NCBI RefSeq assembly: GCF_051020765.1
Contig: NC_134935.1
Span: forward strand, 18,749,742 to 18,813,741
Direction of reading: 5' to 3'
Length of the DNA: 64,000 nt
Origin: Lasioglossum baleicum
Lineage: Eukaryota > Arthropoda > Insecta > Hymenoptera > Halictidae
The notes beneath the pieces were generated by a model. The model had not been told where the DNA came from. It did not search any database and saw only the letters and a list, made by a program, of their open reading frames with translations. A program made the translations under genes and the position numbers. Shown here in pieces: positions 36,059 to 52,862 of this stretch. Position 1 is the first letter of the stretch. Each line of letters starts with the position of its first letter.

Positions 36059-36512
36059 CGTCGTCGTTGACACGCGATGGCTATATTGTAAATCAATCAA
36101 AATTGATTTAAGGAATCCTCCCCCTGCCCCATCCTCCTCTGTACTCCGTTACGCGTTACGCGTTACGCGTCAAGTATACGTATGACGTATAAGATTGTAT
36201 ATGAAGAGATCGCCGCTCTATTATTATTGTATCGTCGCAATAGAGTTTAAATTCTTGTTTACGCGTTCAGCATGGGAGAAAGCGTTTTTATTTTGTATCG
36301 AGACTCGCGCGCAGAACTGTTTTTTTGCGTTCTCTCGAATTTTCTGCCGCCATTACAAGATAGACCGGGGTGCCATCGAGCATTATTCGTAGTGTTAACG
36401 CTCGCACACGTGTACACGTAAACACATGCACACGTAAATGCATGCACACTGCACACACATACACGTACACGCAGAGACACGTACACACGCGTTATAGATA
36501 TACCAGATAGAA

Positions 36513-36538
36513 TCACACACACACACACACACACACAG
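36513..36538. repeat. (CA)n microsatellite
   Basis: A pure CA run, preceded by an imperfect ACACGTA-rich stretch from about 36405. Confidence 0.93.
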
Positions 36539-37976
36539 TGTCATACTCGTCCTCAGGATATCAGAAGTCAAACTCCAAAAAACCATTTCGGATTCGTCCG
36601 CGGGGAGCCAGGAGAGAGAATCTCCATTTCGAACTCACTCGAGTCTCCAGTTTGATTTGTGCCGTCAACGAGAGGACACTGCGCACTCTCCGCGTAGAGT
36701 ATTTCGCAATCATTCCACGTCCTGCGCGTCCCAGGATCCTTTGATATTATATATAAAGACACCAAGTATTACTCTCTCAGATACGTAACTATCACGAACG
36801 AGAACGATGAAAGTACGATAGTAGTCGTTCCGACGACGACCAGACGAACACGAAATTCCGATGGAAACGCAGCGTAGGCCTATGTTTAGGTTCAGGTAGC
36901 TACGCCATATTGGTACCCGTAGTCGACCTTGAACGACAAACCCATTCCGGGTCAGTGCTTCCGCTAAAATGTAATTGTCTTTTTTGTTGTTAAATCACAT
37001 CGAGAGCTGAAGCCTTAGCGAGCGTATTCTTTTAAATGATAAATTTCGAATTTTTATCTTGTACTGTATATGGGGATGAACTTGAAGACTTGGATCCTTT
37101 GGATGACGAAGCTTTTTGATGTCGCGTGCGGTATTGAATGTTTAAAGTTTTTATGTAAAAAGCATGGCCAAAATTTTATGTTTGATCTCGATGGAAAGAT
37201 TTCTATTCGCGTCTTGTCGTAGTAGACGGTTGTTGTTCAGCGAGTTGCAGAGGATCCAAGTTGTTGAAGCGAGCAACGCGAGACCCCCCGGGTTCATCTC
37301 TCGATTACGGCGGAAACCGAATCTCGACGTCGCGTCGCGCCGCGTTGCGTCACGCAAAATCGTCGATGGTCGCCGAAAACGAACATGCCGTACTGGGGGA
37401 AGCGAACCAATCGACACTTTCGTCGCGTAATTTTTCAAAGGTTACGTTCACATATCCCCGCACGCACACATACACGCATACACATGCAATGTACATCCAC
37501 CACTATCATCGATCAAAAAGTACAGTAATTACATCGCATCTAGGACCAGACTAGAGAAACATAACGATCACGACACTCGTTTTACCTTCCACACGCACAT
37601 GGTTATACAGTATAAGTAGAAATACAATATGGATCTATATGTTATGTATACATACACGCGAACACGTCGCGCCGCGAATACACTGATATCAAAGCAAGGA
37701 TCAAAATACGCTTGTAAAATGCATATTATTACGACATGAGTACTATATTTTGTTACATCTATTGCAAGACAGCATATAGTTTGATATTATTAATATTATT
37801 GATTCTATTGATTAGAGAGCTACGTAATTACGTATATATAACTATTATTATTATTAATATTATTATTATTTTTATACAAGGGATGCGTGTCTTCGTGGTG
37901 CGAGAATGCGAGAGTAATCGAGGGATCAAGCAAGGAAGAAAGAATGATAGAGTGAATGGAAAATAGAACGCGTATT

Positions 37977-37979
<3 letters not shown>

Positions 37980-38035
<56 letters not shown>
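37980..38035. repeat. (GA)n microsatellite
   Basis: A pure GA tract of about 56 bp. Confidence 0.96.
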
Positions 38036-38037
<2 letters not shown>

Positions 38038-38851
38038 CAACGGTGGAGTTGATGACAGGATAAGAAGATTGTTAGCGTTGCTCCATGACATATTTTTCCG
38101 TAATTAATAGCCCTGACCCCACCCCCCACCCAACGCTGAAACGCCCAAATATTCGTCAGCCGCCATAGCAACGCGCAGAGAGCTCGCGTTCGGCTCGCGA
38201 ACAATTTTTATTGCTATCGTATTTGAGCCCTTATTATCCTTACGTTTATTAATATTATTAATTAATGATACATTATGAAGGACGGCCGCGTTAGGATCAG
38301 GAGAAGACCTCGGCCGCGGTGAATGACACCGGTGACAACAACGAGAACTCGACGGTAGCGGGTAGCAAACGAGAGAGAAAAGGAGACGCCATTTGCCTGT
38401 GTTCTTTCTCTTTCGTTTGATTGATTCGTTTATTCGACGTTGTACTTCCTCACACGTGGTCGAGGGATCCGTCGCTAACAGTTCGCGAATCGCGGAACCG
38501 ATAGGATCTTCTCACGATCGTACCGCGACCGTCGCCGATATCGTACTTAAACGTGAACGACGATGCGGAACGTAGCCCGCGGGTTTCCTCGCTTTCACAT
38601 TTCGCTGGAGATGTTTCGCCCGTAATGCCCGTTAGCGGAGGTACTCTGTGCAAACAGACCTAAACCCCGCGGGTCCAGAACACGGCGCACGCCGCGCGCC
38701 GTTTTGTTAGAGAAGCCATCAAGCCCGAGTAGATGTTGCGGAAAACAGATAAGTGATGTGAGAATACCGAATATATGTACCGTTTTCGCGTTGTCTTGCC
38801 ATCGTGAGATTGTGCCAGAGGTGATATTATATTACGCTGTTTATTGCAAAC

Positions 38852-38857
38852 AATAAA
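38852..38857 (+). terminator. grh: Candidate poly(A) signal for grh
   Basis: AATAAA is followed within about 30-50 bp by a GT-rich element (GGTGTTGTTATTGC). It lies 3.6 kb after the stop codon. Other AATAAA hexamers exist downstream, so this is only a candidate. Confidence 0.35.
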
Positions 38858-39247
38858 TATTATATTAGTACGTTTTATAAATCACGGTGTTGTTATTGCT
38901 ATTGCTGTCGGAGGGGAGCAGTCACTTCGTAAGAGACAGAGTCCGTAGTTTTTGAAAAATCTCTCTGCAGTCTCTGGATCCTCAAAGTTCCCCCATGATC
39001 CTTCGAATTCTTGTAATTTCATTGATTTTTGAAAACACCAACGTTTTCGTATTCATTTTAATGCCTTGTGCCTTCACACTCCTTGAATCTGATATCCTTT
39101 GAATTTCTTATATCTTCGATCCCGTCCATGATCTCTACTATCATTGAGATCACTGTAATCACTTCCAGCATCCTATAGATCCTACAGATTATAGATCTTG
39201 GAATTGGAGAAATTTTTTTGAAAACCCGCTAATCTTTGGGATCACCC

Positions 39248-39279
39248 TGAAAATCCTCCAAGTCCTTGGAGGATTTTCA
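39248..39279. repeat. Perfect palindrome, 15-bp arms
   Basis: TGAAAATCCTCCAAG (39248-39262) and CTTGGAGGATTTTCA (39265-39279) pair perfectly around a 2-base centre. Confidence 0.95.
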
Positions 39280-40587
39280 AGTCTCGTTATTCTGGAGGTC
39301 GTCCAAATGTTCAAGATCCCTCATGACCTCCAAGACTAATAAATTCTTCACGATTTAAATGATCTAGAAACTCTTAAAGACTTTCTTAAATACCAAGGCC
39401 CAACAACAGGCCTGCTATTACAAAATCATCTCTATCGAATCCTGCGAGTCGGAGGAATACTTATCCAAACTTGTACAACTCTAACACGGGCGTAGCCGCG
39501 CCCCACGAATTTTATTAGCATTTCAAACTATTTAAAACTCGATCCCGACCGATTTCTGTCGACGGAAACGAAAGGATACCGATGCGACGGCGAGTATCGG
39601 AAGGAAACCTGTTGGCCGAGAAAATCCAATAAAAGGATTCCATTCGTACGTGGCTCGAAAAAAAGACGAAATAAGACGGTTCAAACGCAGACCAACGATC
39701 GACGCACGGTTTCTATAATATAAAATAAATAAAATTAATGAAAAAATGTTCGTATCATGGGATAGGTTAAAACCAGCTCTTTTCCCCTGTGCTAATACTC
39801 AATCTAGATTCTAGATAGACTGAAAAGGACACATACCCATATACCTGATCTGATTTGTTCAATAAATAATAATAGTTCATGTCTCTTGAGGCAATGTAGT
39901 ATCATAAGTCACTTTTATCTCGAGTGTCATTTCTGCGTGATGGATCGTCGAGTTGTTTAATGATTTTTCAGGGAGACCGATTCACCGAGAGAATTACGCG
40001 TGTAATCATAGTAATAGTTACATAAGAACAACGAGTTATTGACCATTGTGGGGAACCCGCACGTAGCCGGTCGAAGGCGCAGCGTGTATTTACGGATAAC
40101 ACAGCTCAGGGCCAGTGGCCCCCTACAAGGTCGTGTATTCACGCGCCATCCTTGTAGTACTCGTGCATACAATATCTTCGATTAGACCGGGCAACACGAT
40201 CTCTGCGCTTGATTACCAGAACGCGAACATTATCGATCGTCTTTGGGAACCACGGCGCGGCGCGGCGCGGCGTAAAACTGGCTCCTCCAACTGGACGTTC
40301 CATAAGCTTTACAATGTTCGGACATAAGTATCCGTAGCTTAAGATCGATTGTAATCTCTCTCTCTCTCTTGTAACAATCTACATTTTTATCCTTCCCATT
40401 AATTCAGTGGGGATTTCTACGTATCACGTTGCCCGAGCATTTCCTATAGGGTTGCCAACCGTCCCCGATTGGCCGGGATTTTCCCAAAATTGTAGTTGCT
40501 GTCCAGAATCCCGGTTGAATGTCAATAATCTATCCCGGAATTTCAGAAAAAGCTATACTGCTGAAAAAACTCATAACAATATAATTT

Positions 40588-40680
40588 TAGACTGCGGATC
40601 TCTTTATGCATTTATAGCAAAATTGAGTGGATGAAATTCAAAATTGTGGGAAAATTTTTAAAATTGAAGATGAAATAAAA
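40588..40680. mobile_element. TA-flanked MITE fragment, copy 6
   Basis: The left end TAGACTGCGGATCTCTTTAT is followed by GCATTTATAGC and an interior like that of 18432-18622 (GATGAAATTCAAAATTGT). No right terminus is found, so the copy is truncated. Confidence 0.7.
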
Positions 40681-43571
40681 AAAAACTAAAAACTGTATTA
40701 TTTTTGTAAGATATTTTTTTCTACACAAAAAATGTCCTCCTACGTTTAGCGCGGTCGATAACGTCTCAAAAAATAACCCTACACATTTACACAATGTATG
40801 TATGTCGGAGCACGGACCCGATGAGGATCCTACGTTAGATCTAGACTTTACCGCGCGCGTATTTATTTAACAAACCAAATCAGACGTGGTTATGTGGCGT
40901 TTTCGGGCATATCTCAATGAAATATTAGCTTACGAAAATATCCAGTTTTAATCTATTTCGTGATATGAAAATTTTTTAATTAATTCCACCTGTTTGCGGC
41001 CCATTGTGCGCGTCCAAGGGTTTGCTGAAACTTTTTCCACAACTTTAGTACGGTACCGAATATCGAAGACCGGCATCTTCGCCCGGTGATTTCGCCTACG
41101 TTACTGCATCCCTAAATTTAATCTTCGCTGGACCGAAATATCCCGCAACCTTTTCTTTGACAGCTTGGCTCCTTGGCTCCTTGGGCAGCGGTTGTAGGAT
41201 GCAGTTTCTTTCAGAGTCCGAGTAGTTTGGTACTGTTTAAGATCATATAATAAAAAGCAACACCGACGCAACCGGTTTCCGAGGTGGGGCACAGAGTTGA
41301 TCGGACGGTGACGCCAACCGCGAAATCGTAGAACAAATTTTGCAATAAGAACTGGGCTGAGACCCCAAAGGAAATCGTTCCATCAGGAAGACCGGGGACC
41401 CGGTCGTCGAACTTACTCCGTCTTGTGCAAACATTCGGTAACTGAAAGAAGGATTACAGATTCAGAGAACTCGGGTGGAAGACGAAGAAGAAGAAGCAGC
41501 AGCAGAAGAAACCTGGTTCCATGGTTCGCTCGCGCGTGAATGTCTTGTCAGCCATAAATCTTCTCGTGTGTATTTAAAACGAGCTCGGGACGAGGAATTA
41601 AGCAGTTCCGAATTAGAACGAGTCGGTAGTCCGGCGAAGCTTAATGACGACGGTGCGGCGCGGCGCGGCGCGGCGGCAGAAGGAAAAAAAGTACGCGGTC
41701 CGAAATGGAATTCCGAGCGTCCGAGAGTCATGATGAAGGCTACCTCAACTTTCCCGGCTAACATTGGTTCGCAATTAAGCGTGAAGAAGATAGTGGTTAG
41801 AGTCGTGAAATGACCGGCGCTATAGAGGTTCCGCCACCGAAACCGAAGGGCAGGCGATGAACCCACGGGATCTTCTGCGAAACGCGGTATCAACAGTCCG
41901 AAACAACCTCGGTATTTTTTAAACGGTCCGGTTTGGCCACTCGTGGAACGATTTCTTTATTGGCTGTTCGGGAGCTTCTACGGGCTCCCTCGAATCTCGT
42001 CTTCCAAGTTTAGAAAACAGTAGTGCGAGGAAGCGATTCCTTCGTACAAAAACATACGAAATTGTATAATTGACCGAGTGTTTAGTAGAATGGCGTATGT
42101 TATATTTCACGACATTTACAGGAATATGTAAACACACAATTCATTGCATTGGATTCATATGAAATATCCGATTTTTTTGCAGTAACATTGAACACAAATG
42201 TAAACTTCCACGTAAACTCGTAGATCAAAGCAAGCGTCTTTCTAATCAATATACATATGTATTCCGTCAATTCACGGTGGGAATTGAATTTTTTGGTTGT
42301 TCTGGTTCATCATCGATACGATTGCCACGTCTATTTTCTATTCTATTGACGAATAGCGTTAATTAATCGATACATTTTGATCAAATATCACACAATGCTA
42401 TCGTCAATATGTTAGTCTTCCAGTTGTAGTATAAAAAGAACACTTGACATTAACATTGATGGACACTGCGATAAACTTGATTTAAAAGTAAAATTGAATA
42501 TCTAAATAAAAATTGAAGGTAAGATCTCAGAGATCAGCTTTGTGCCTTAAAATGATCTATCTATACATATAATGAACCAGTCACCCAATCATCATTATAA
42601 TATCTATGTGCTTATCGCATCTTCCGATAAACACTAAAATTGGAAATTGTTGCATTGGCATTGGTTACTCTGTTAACGATGTAAGATAAGATAGCGTATT
42701 TATTTGTACGAATTCATTTTATTCCTTTTAAATAATTCTAAGAGGGAGTGTACAATTCGAAATTTTGGCTCCTGCGTATTCAACATTTTTGTAAAAAGAA
42801 CCTAATCGACTCAAGTTATTCGGGTGAAACGTAGGCTGCGAGCCATAAAACTCGCTGAAGATGCTGATTGCGAACGTGGGTCCTCCGATGAAGATTATTA
42901 ACAAGTCATTGCCAGTCCGAGAGCCGAAAGAGCAAACAGAAAAAAGTAACTTTAAAACCGTGTTTACTCCTCTCACCCTTCAAGGGTTCACTGAACCATC
43001 AAACCTAAAGTTTATTCTCATCCCGAGGCTTGGAATCTCCTTCTGTTCCTCGACTTCTTTTGCACCCAAAACATTTCGAAATATTCAAACAGGCCGCGTA
43101 TTAACGAATTAAAAGAAGCCAACAATATTCTTCTTTGTAAAAAGGTTCATCATCATATTTTGGGAGTTAGCTCTAAATAAAGCTGCAGCTAAAAGTGGTA
43201 ACTCACCATTCGATGGTCAGACACGACTGACAATGTCCTTAACCTACTTCGACGTATTATGTAGCTACCCTGGTACATACACTGACTTTTGCGGCGATTA
43301 CGGAACAAGTGGTCCCAACGATAAATCATTTATTCATTTTCATATGCAGAGACATTTTCCTTACCGCATTCGTCATTAGAAGTGTCTAGTCGACGATGTA
43401 CAGGGTTGTAACATAAAATCGAATTGTCCTTTCGTTTTGATTTAGTAAATAAAGAAATACGTTAGTAAAACACATATATTATCATTGTTAAAGATAATAT
43501 ATATCGCTCTCTTTTGCTTGCATACGCCAATCGTTATTAACTTACTTTCCAACTCAAATGTATACTGTATA

Positions 43572-44261
43572 CAGCGTGATTCCCACTAATATTCGGACAC
43601 TCTTAAAAAGACGATAACTTTTTAACTTTTGACTTTTTTGAGAAATTAGAATAATTGGTTTGAATAAAAATTTTGGAAAAAAATCGCAAGTGTCGGAATT
43701 GCAGAGAAAATACTAAAAATTGTATTTTGCAACTTTTTGCAAATATGGAATATATATGGAAAATTTAGAAAACACACGTTTCGTGTAGACCTGTATCAAT
43801 TAAATATATGTATATTCTGAAAATTTCATCAAAATCAAAATACAAGCGTTTAAAGATGGTAAAAATTTTTGCTGGCAGTTTTTCACAATTTCCGGCCTCT
43901 AACTGCGATAAGTCTAAGGATTCTCACGTCTTTCAACGTCTGTCGTTCGTTTTTCTGCATCAACCGATTTCGATGAAACTGTCACAATGCAGTGCATATA
44001 ATTGACACGGATCTACAAAACGTATTTTTAAAATTTTTAATATAGGCCCACGTAAAAAAGTTGTAAAATGCAACTTTTAGTATTCGCTCTACAATTCCGA
44101 TCAATTGCAATTTTTTGGAAAAAATTTCTTTCCGCGTCGTGCTGTAAACCAATTGCCCTAACTTCTCAAAAATGTCCAAATCGTATAGTCGAAATATTAA
44201 AAAGAAGTTATCAGTTTTTTTAGAGCGTCCAAATATTATATGTATTAATGGGAGTCACTGT
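43572..44261. mobile_element. 690-bp foldback element, near full-length arms
   Basis: The outer ends CAGCGTGATTCCCACTAATA and, reversed, CACAGTGACTCCCATTAATA match. Similarity continues inward through ATAACTT, GGAATTGCAGAG/GGAATTGTAGAG, AATACTAAAA, TTTCGTGTAGA/TTTTGTAGATC and TTTCATCAAAATC/TTTCATCGAAATC. Each arm is therefore about 300 bp. No transposase is present. The ends resemble Tc1-like termini. Confidence 0.8.
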
Positions 44262-44971
44262 GTCCCAGCGAATTGGTTCACTCCTCGACCTTTTACTCGG
44301 TACAGTGCAGCGTGTCCTATGTACCACATAAAAATACTTGATAATTTTTTAAACACCCAGTATGTGGCTCCCGCCTCGTGCAATCGATGCAAACGCCTTT
44401 TATTTTGCGTATAGATCCATAGAGGGAGTAGTCTTTCTTCGGGAGAATGCCAAGAGCAGGCGAGGCCACACAAAAAACAAAACCCTTCTTTTCTCACAGC
44501 GCGACGGAGACCGCGAACAAAAAAAGGTGCTACGGAGAACGCATTATTTTCCTCGGCGAAGAGAAATTCCAATAAGTTTGTGGCGCACATCGTCGACAGC
44601 ACGGACACCGATGGAAATGGAAACAAATAGATGGGGGGGGGGGGACAGTGTGCGGGCTCGTATATGTATACGATCCGGGGAGCCGTTCGAGGAAATTCCA
44701 TTCATCGTGCCAGAAGGAAATGCACGCGTATCGCTTGGCATTCGTGACGGTGCACGGGAATCACACGGCCGGGTAAGTTCACGGCCGACGTCCCTTACGT
44801 GCAGCCTTCCCTCGGCCTCTTCAAGGCCAGCCCGTGGATTGTACTCTCTATGCAAATGCCACTCGAAACCGGCATTCACACAGCCTGGCCGGAGCATCGA
44901 ACGGCGACAAATCAAAATCGAGCCGGTTCCGTCACCCGTGCGGCGGTTTGCATAATCACCGAAAGAGACAC

Positions 44972-44974
<3 letters not shown>

Positions 44975-45037
<63 letters not shown>

Positions 45038-45064
45038 GGGGGAGGGCACACACACACACACACA
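44975..45064. repeat. (GA)n then (CA)n microsatellites
   Basis: A GA run at about 44975-45032 followed by a CA run at about 45048-45064. Confidence 0.95.
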
Positions 45065-45883
45065 GTACAATCCCCCGGAACCACCACCATTTTCGATCCC
45101 GAGCGAAATTACACATTCCTGATACTTATCGGATAACAGGTCCGTCATTACCCGTTACCGAACCGGGCAAATTGGACACGGATCTTCGGATCGAATGACA
45201 AATCGGCCCGACGACGCGACGACGGTATTCCTCTCCAGCATCGGGAGAGAGAAAGAGAGAAATAGAGGAAAGGAAAAAAGGCTGAAATCAGAACTGTGTT
45301 TTCGATGACCGGATAGCCAGCGTGGACCCGTTACAGGATCGTTTGACCATTCTTCTCGATGGACCGAACACGATCCGCGGAACGGTAAATGTAAATTAAG
45401 GCAATTTTTTGCGTTAGACGCCTTTTTTACGCCTGTCCGCTTTTTTCGAGACGACCCAACTTTCTAGACGCGTCACAAGCGTCCAGTCGCTTACGGTCAC
45501 TCGCTATTTGCTCCAGTACACGGGGAGCATCTATACTGTTTCTCGTTAGGATCCAGAACTTTTCATACATAATTGGCATGTTACATTCCATAGAACTACT
45601 GCACGGAAAGGAAAATTCATTCGCGATGGGTTGCAGGTATTTTGCTTTATTCGCTAATTTCAGCTAAACTGAGAATGACTGTTGTACGATCAAGGTGTTT
45701 CGCGACTGGCGGCGACCAGTAATGTTCTTCGATAATAGCCCTTAGTTCATCGCTACCGAAAGGACGTCCGCGGCCCTCTTCATCTCTGAAAGTTTCATCC
45801 GCGTCGCGGAATTCTTGGAACCAGTGTGAAATTGTACGCGCACCAACACTATCCGTACCGAGAGCACTCTAAAGGCAACCAAA

Positions 45884-45922
45884 TGTGTGTGTATGTGTGT
45901 GTGTGTGAGTGTGTGTGTGTGT
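45884..45922. repeat. (TG)n microsatellite
   Basis: A slightly interrupted TG run. Confidence 0.93.
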
Positions 45923-46104
45923 ATTGCCTTATAAAACTGACACGAATTGAACCTGCTTCGATTTTTCACAATTTGTACAATAAAATAGGATACGTGATCG
46001 AACGAAGAAACTTGTTCACGCAATTTTTAAGTCGATAATGGTAGAATGTGATTACGAAGAATAAACACCTCAAGGGCAGAGTCAGAGTCGCCAGATCAAG
46101 ATTT

Positions 46105-46165
46105 GTGTCCCCACACACTCTACCTCTACCTTCCCCTTCCCCACCGTCACGGTCCGATCACGTGA
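46105..46165. repeat. Interspersed repeat related to 12362-12444
   Basis: On the minus strand this reads GGGGAAGGGGAAGGTAGAGG then TAGAGTGTGTGGGGACACAAA, matching the segment at 12411-12440 in order. Confidence 0.5.
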
Positions 46166-46503
46166 CGCGTTTCATCTCTGTCGTGCATGTATCCGGTATT
46201 CCGTTAAAGAATGCTCTTCGGATTCATGTAATATGTAATAAAGAACTTTTTTGACCGATACATATCCTCAAGTATACCGATACAAACTCCTATAAACGGT
46301 ACGGTGGTAACAAAAAAATTATTCGAACGTGAATTACCGATAGAAAGGTACCAAGTTTGTTCATTTGCAAGGTACAAAACAAAAACACTGTGTACCCCGT
46401 TTCGAGGAATCGTTCAATCATCTCTAGTCGCCGAGAAAAGTTTCCGAGAACCTCTGTCATGCTTGTTTATCGTGAACTGTTCCAGTACCCAGTACCCAGC
46501 AGG

Positions 46504-46715
46504 AGCTGCCGGGCAGATGGAAGGAGCTCGATCCTGGATTCTGCCTGCGTCGCACTAACACAGGCGAGGTATCGTCGTCGCGCCGATGGCACTAATATTA
46601 CTGCGACTTGACCTGTATAACGGCATTCGCCACACACACTAGTGCGACCGTGCTGCCCTCTTACGGCGAGGCAGAATCCAGGACCGAGCTGTCTTCCATC
46701 TGCCCGGAAACTTCT
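46504..46715. mobile_element. Inverted-repeat element, about 45-bp arms
   Basis: GGGCAGATGGAAGGAGCTCG...CCTGGATTCTGCCT (46510-46545) is mirrored by AGGCAGAATCCAGG...CTTCCATCTGCCC (46669-46704) with small indels. Confidence 0.7.
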
Positions 46716-46896
46716 GCCGGGAGATTGCCACGCAGCTCCGTCAGTAGAGGGGCTCGGCAGAATCGACCAGATTCCGAGCATCCTATGCTTCGAGCAGCTT
46801 CGAGCGTCGCGTCGCGTCGTTCGGACAGGATAATGCCCGCCATCTGCTCGCTAGGCTGTGCTCGATTTCTGCTCGAGGCAGGCCTGGCTGACTGGG

Positions 46897-47109
46897 TAGA
46901 CTGCGCGAATGTTTATGCATTTATGGGTTATGAAAATTTTCAAAAAATGCCATAATATACAATACATAATTCGATAGAATGTAGAGTACGGTCTTTATTT
47001 GTTTTAGGTCTACAAAGGCTGTTCCCATGAAAAACAGAATTTTATTCCATTTCACTTTCTGAGAAATTTGTCTATAAAACTTGGAAATTGCATAAACATC
47101 CGCAGTCTA
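46897..47109. mobile_element. TA-flanked MITE, copy 7
   Basis: Left TAGACTGCGCGAATGTTTAT, right TTGCATAAACATCCGCAGTC then TA; 213 bp. Confidence 0.85.
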
Positions 47110-47675
47110 CTTATACATATTGTATGCATGTATAAGTATCTTTTCGAAACTTGTACCCACTTGTACGAAACTCATACCGAGGTTCGCGATATATCAGTTT
47201 GTATAAAATGAATACTTTTCAAATTGTATTAATCATTGAAACATTTTATTGAAATTGACTCGGATTTGTGTGTGTGAGTATACATTGAACTTGATCCCAT
47301 CTCTGTACGTGTTGATGTTTTAATTGTACGAAATTTCCTATCATTTTATCCGGCACTGTAGCATAGCAGACGATTGCCTTCGTATCGCAACAGTTGACCA
47401 AAACCGTAAATGATTGCGCGCTGTGCACACGGCCTGGTTAAGAGGGGAATCAGAGCGTTCACGTAAAAACATCCTACGGAACGCTTCACAAGGACACTCG
47501 ATCTCATCTGAACACAGTTTCGGGAGGAGGATCGGACGAAATCGATCGCGTGATTAGGATCGGCGCGGCGCGGAACGGCGTCGCGCTTCGCGTCGATCGG
47601 ATCGCTCGATCTTCCAGATGGAAATTTTCGCCCTGAACTCACCCTTTCCTAAACTTTCCTTCACCGATGGATGGA

Positions 47676-47702
47676 CTGTGTGTGTGTGTGTGTGTGTGTG
47701 TG
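47676..47702. repeat. (TG)n microsatellite
   Basis: A pure TG run about 325 bp upstream of the protease ATG. Confidence 0.95.
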
Positions 47703-48025
47703 CCTGGAGGTGGCCAGCACCTGCTAAAAGAACAAGAGAAGAGAAGAGCCCGATCACTCCCGGTGACTCGCGCGTCGTGCCAAACCTGCTAGGGGCAAAG
47801 AACAGCGGAGGAGAGCCCGAGAGGGGAGAACGAGCCCGTTATAAGCTCGAGCACCGGCTATTCAGCAGCTTAGCAACTTAGTGCCGGTCCCAGGGTCCCT
47901 ACTGGTAACAGCGACCGGCCCCGGAACATACCGTGATCCTCCAAGCCCGCCGTGTTGTTCCCCTACGCCCTACGCCCTACGATTACCCGCGATTGAACGT
48001 GAACCGACGCCGGTCGTCGCCCAGG

Positions 48026-52322
<4,297 letters not shown>

Positions 52323-52862
52323 AAACGCGGCAGGGAATACTGGGAATTCCCTTCCCGCTCGATTAAGTTGTTTCGCTCGTTATCATTCGAATCATCATCG
52401 AACAATTCGATGCATCGTCATATACAATGTATAATGTATAGGATAGAATGAGGTTTCATAGACGCATAAACCTAACAGCCTTCACATTCCATCAGTCATA
52501 AAGCGCTATCAATGATACTTGTTTTACTCCGCTCCTATTGTATAATCATGACCAAGCGAAGAAGCATAGCAATTAAGTCACGAGGAATCTTCACCCTAGA
52601 GATAAGCGAACGCACAGAAACATGTAAGTCGTAACAAAATATATTTTATAGTATTATACATTTACAACTATATAATGAAAATAGTTTTACATTGTAAGAA
52701 TTGTTGCGTTAACGGTGATTACTCCCGTCACAGACCACCACCAGAGACAGTTGCCAACTTCCCCGGGAGTCACGCGTCACGTGTCGCAGTTGCTCACATT
52801 CAAGTGCTGCATAATGTTCCGTGCTGAGAACAGAAAACAGAAAACAGATTCCAGTAATTTCA
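52323..52862. other. Tail-to-tail spacer between protease and Greatwall
   Basis: 540 bp shared by the 3'UTRs of both convergent genes. AT-rich around 52630-52700, where poly(A) sites for one or both are likely. A GGGAATTCCC motif lies at 52342-52351. Confidence 0.6.
52342..52351. promoter_or_regulatory. Perfect kappa-B-type palindrome
   Basis: GGGAATTCCC matches the Rel/NF-kappa-B consensus (Dorsal/Dif/Relish class). It lies 20 bp after the protease stop codon. Function in this position is unproven and could be coincidence. Confidence 0.3.

Larger units (their letters stand above)
35254..38860 (+). other. grh: Probable grh 3'UTR and downstream DNA
   Basis: No recognised gene. It contains a GAA-rich run (35544-35625), (GA)n tracts (35989-36054, 37980-38035) and a (CA)n tract (36513-36538). 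A candidate poly(A) signal AATAAA lies at 38852-38857, followed by a GT-rich stretch from about 38885. The transcript end is inferred. Confidence 0.45.
38861..48025. other. Intergenic desert between grh and the clip protease
   Basis: Nine kilobases with no recognised coding exon. It contains a perfect palindrome (39248-39279), a MITE fragment (40588 onward), a 690-bp foldback (43572-44261), GA/CA and TG tracts (44975-45064, 45884-45922, 47676-47702), an inverted repeat (46504-46715) and a MITE (46897-47109). The last few hundred bases before 48026 should hold the protease promoter and 5'UTR. Confidence 0.6.

Noticed and set aside
40437..40515. GGGTTGCCAACCGTCCCCGA segment as a transposon end
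   Set aside because: Looks like a degraded repeat, but no partner terminus or second copy was found in the window.
41462..41893. Frames rich in Glu or Ser around a GAAGAAGAAG run
   Set aside because: Low complexity and both strands open; no recognisable domain.
44362..45122. Long frames across the GA/CA repeat block
   Set aside because: Driven by (GA)n and (CA)n tracts and open on both strands.
47933..48025. N-terminal extension of the clip protease frame
   Set aside because: It lacks an ATG, is Arg/Pro-rich, and would bury the signal peptide that begins at 48026.
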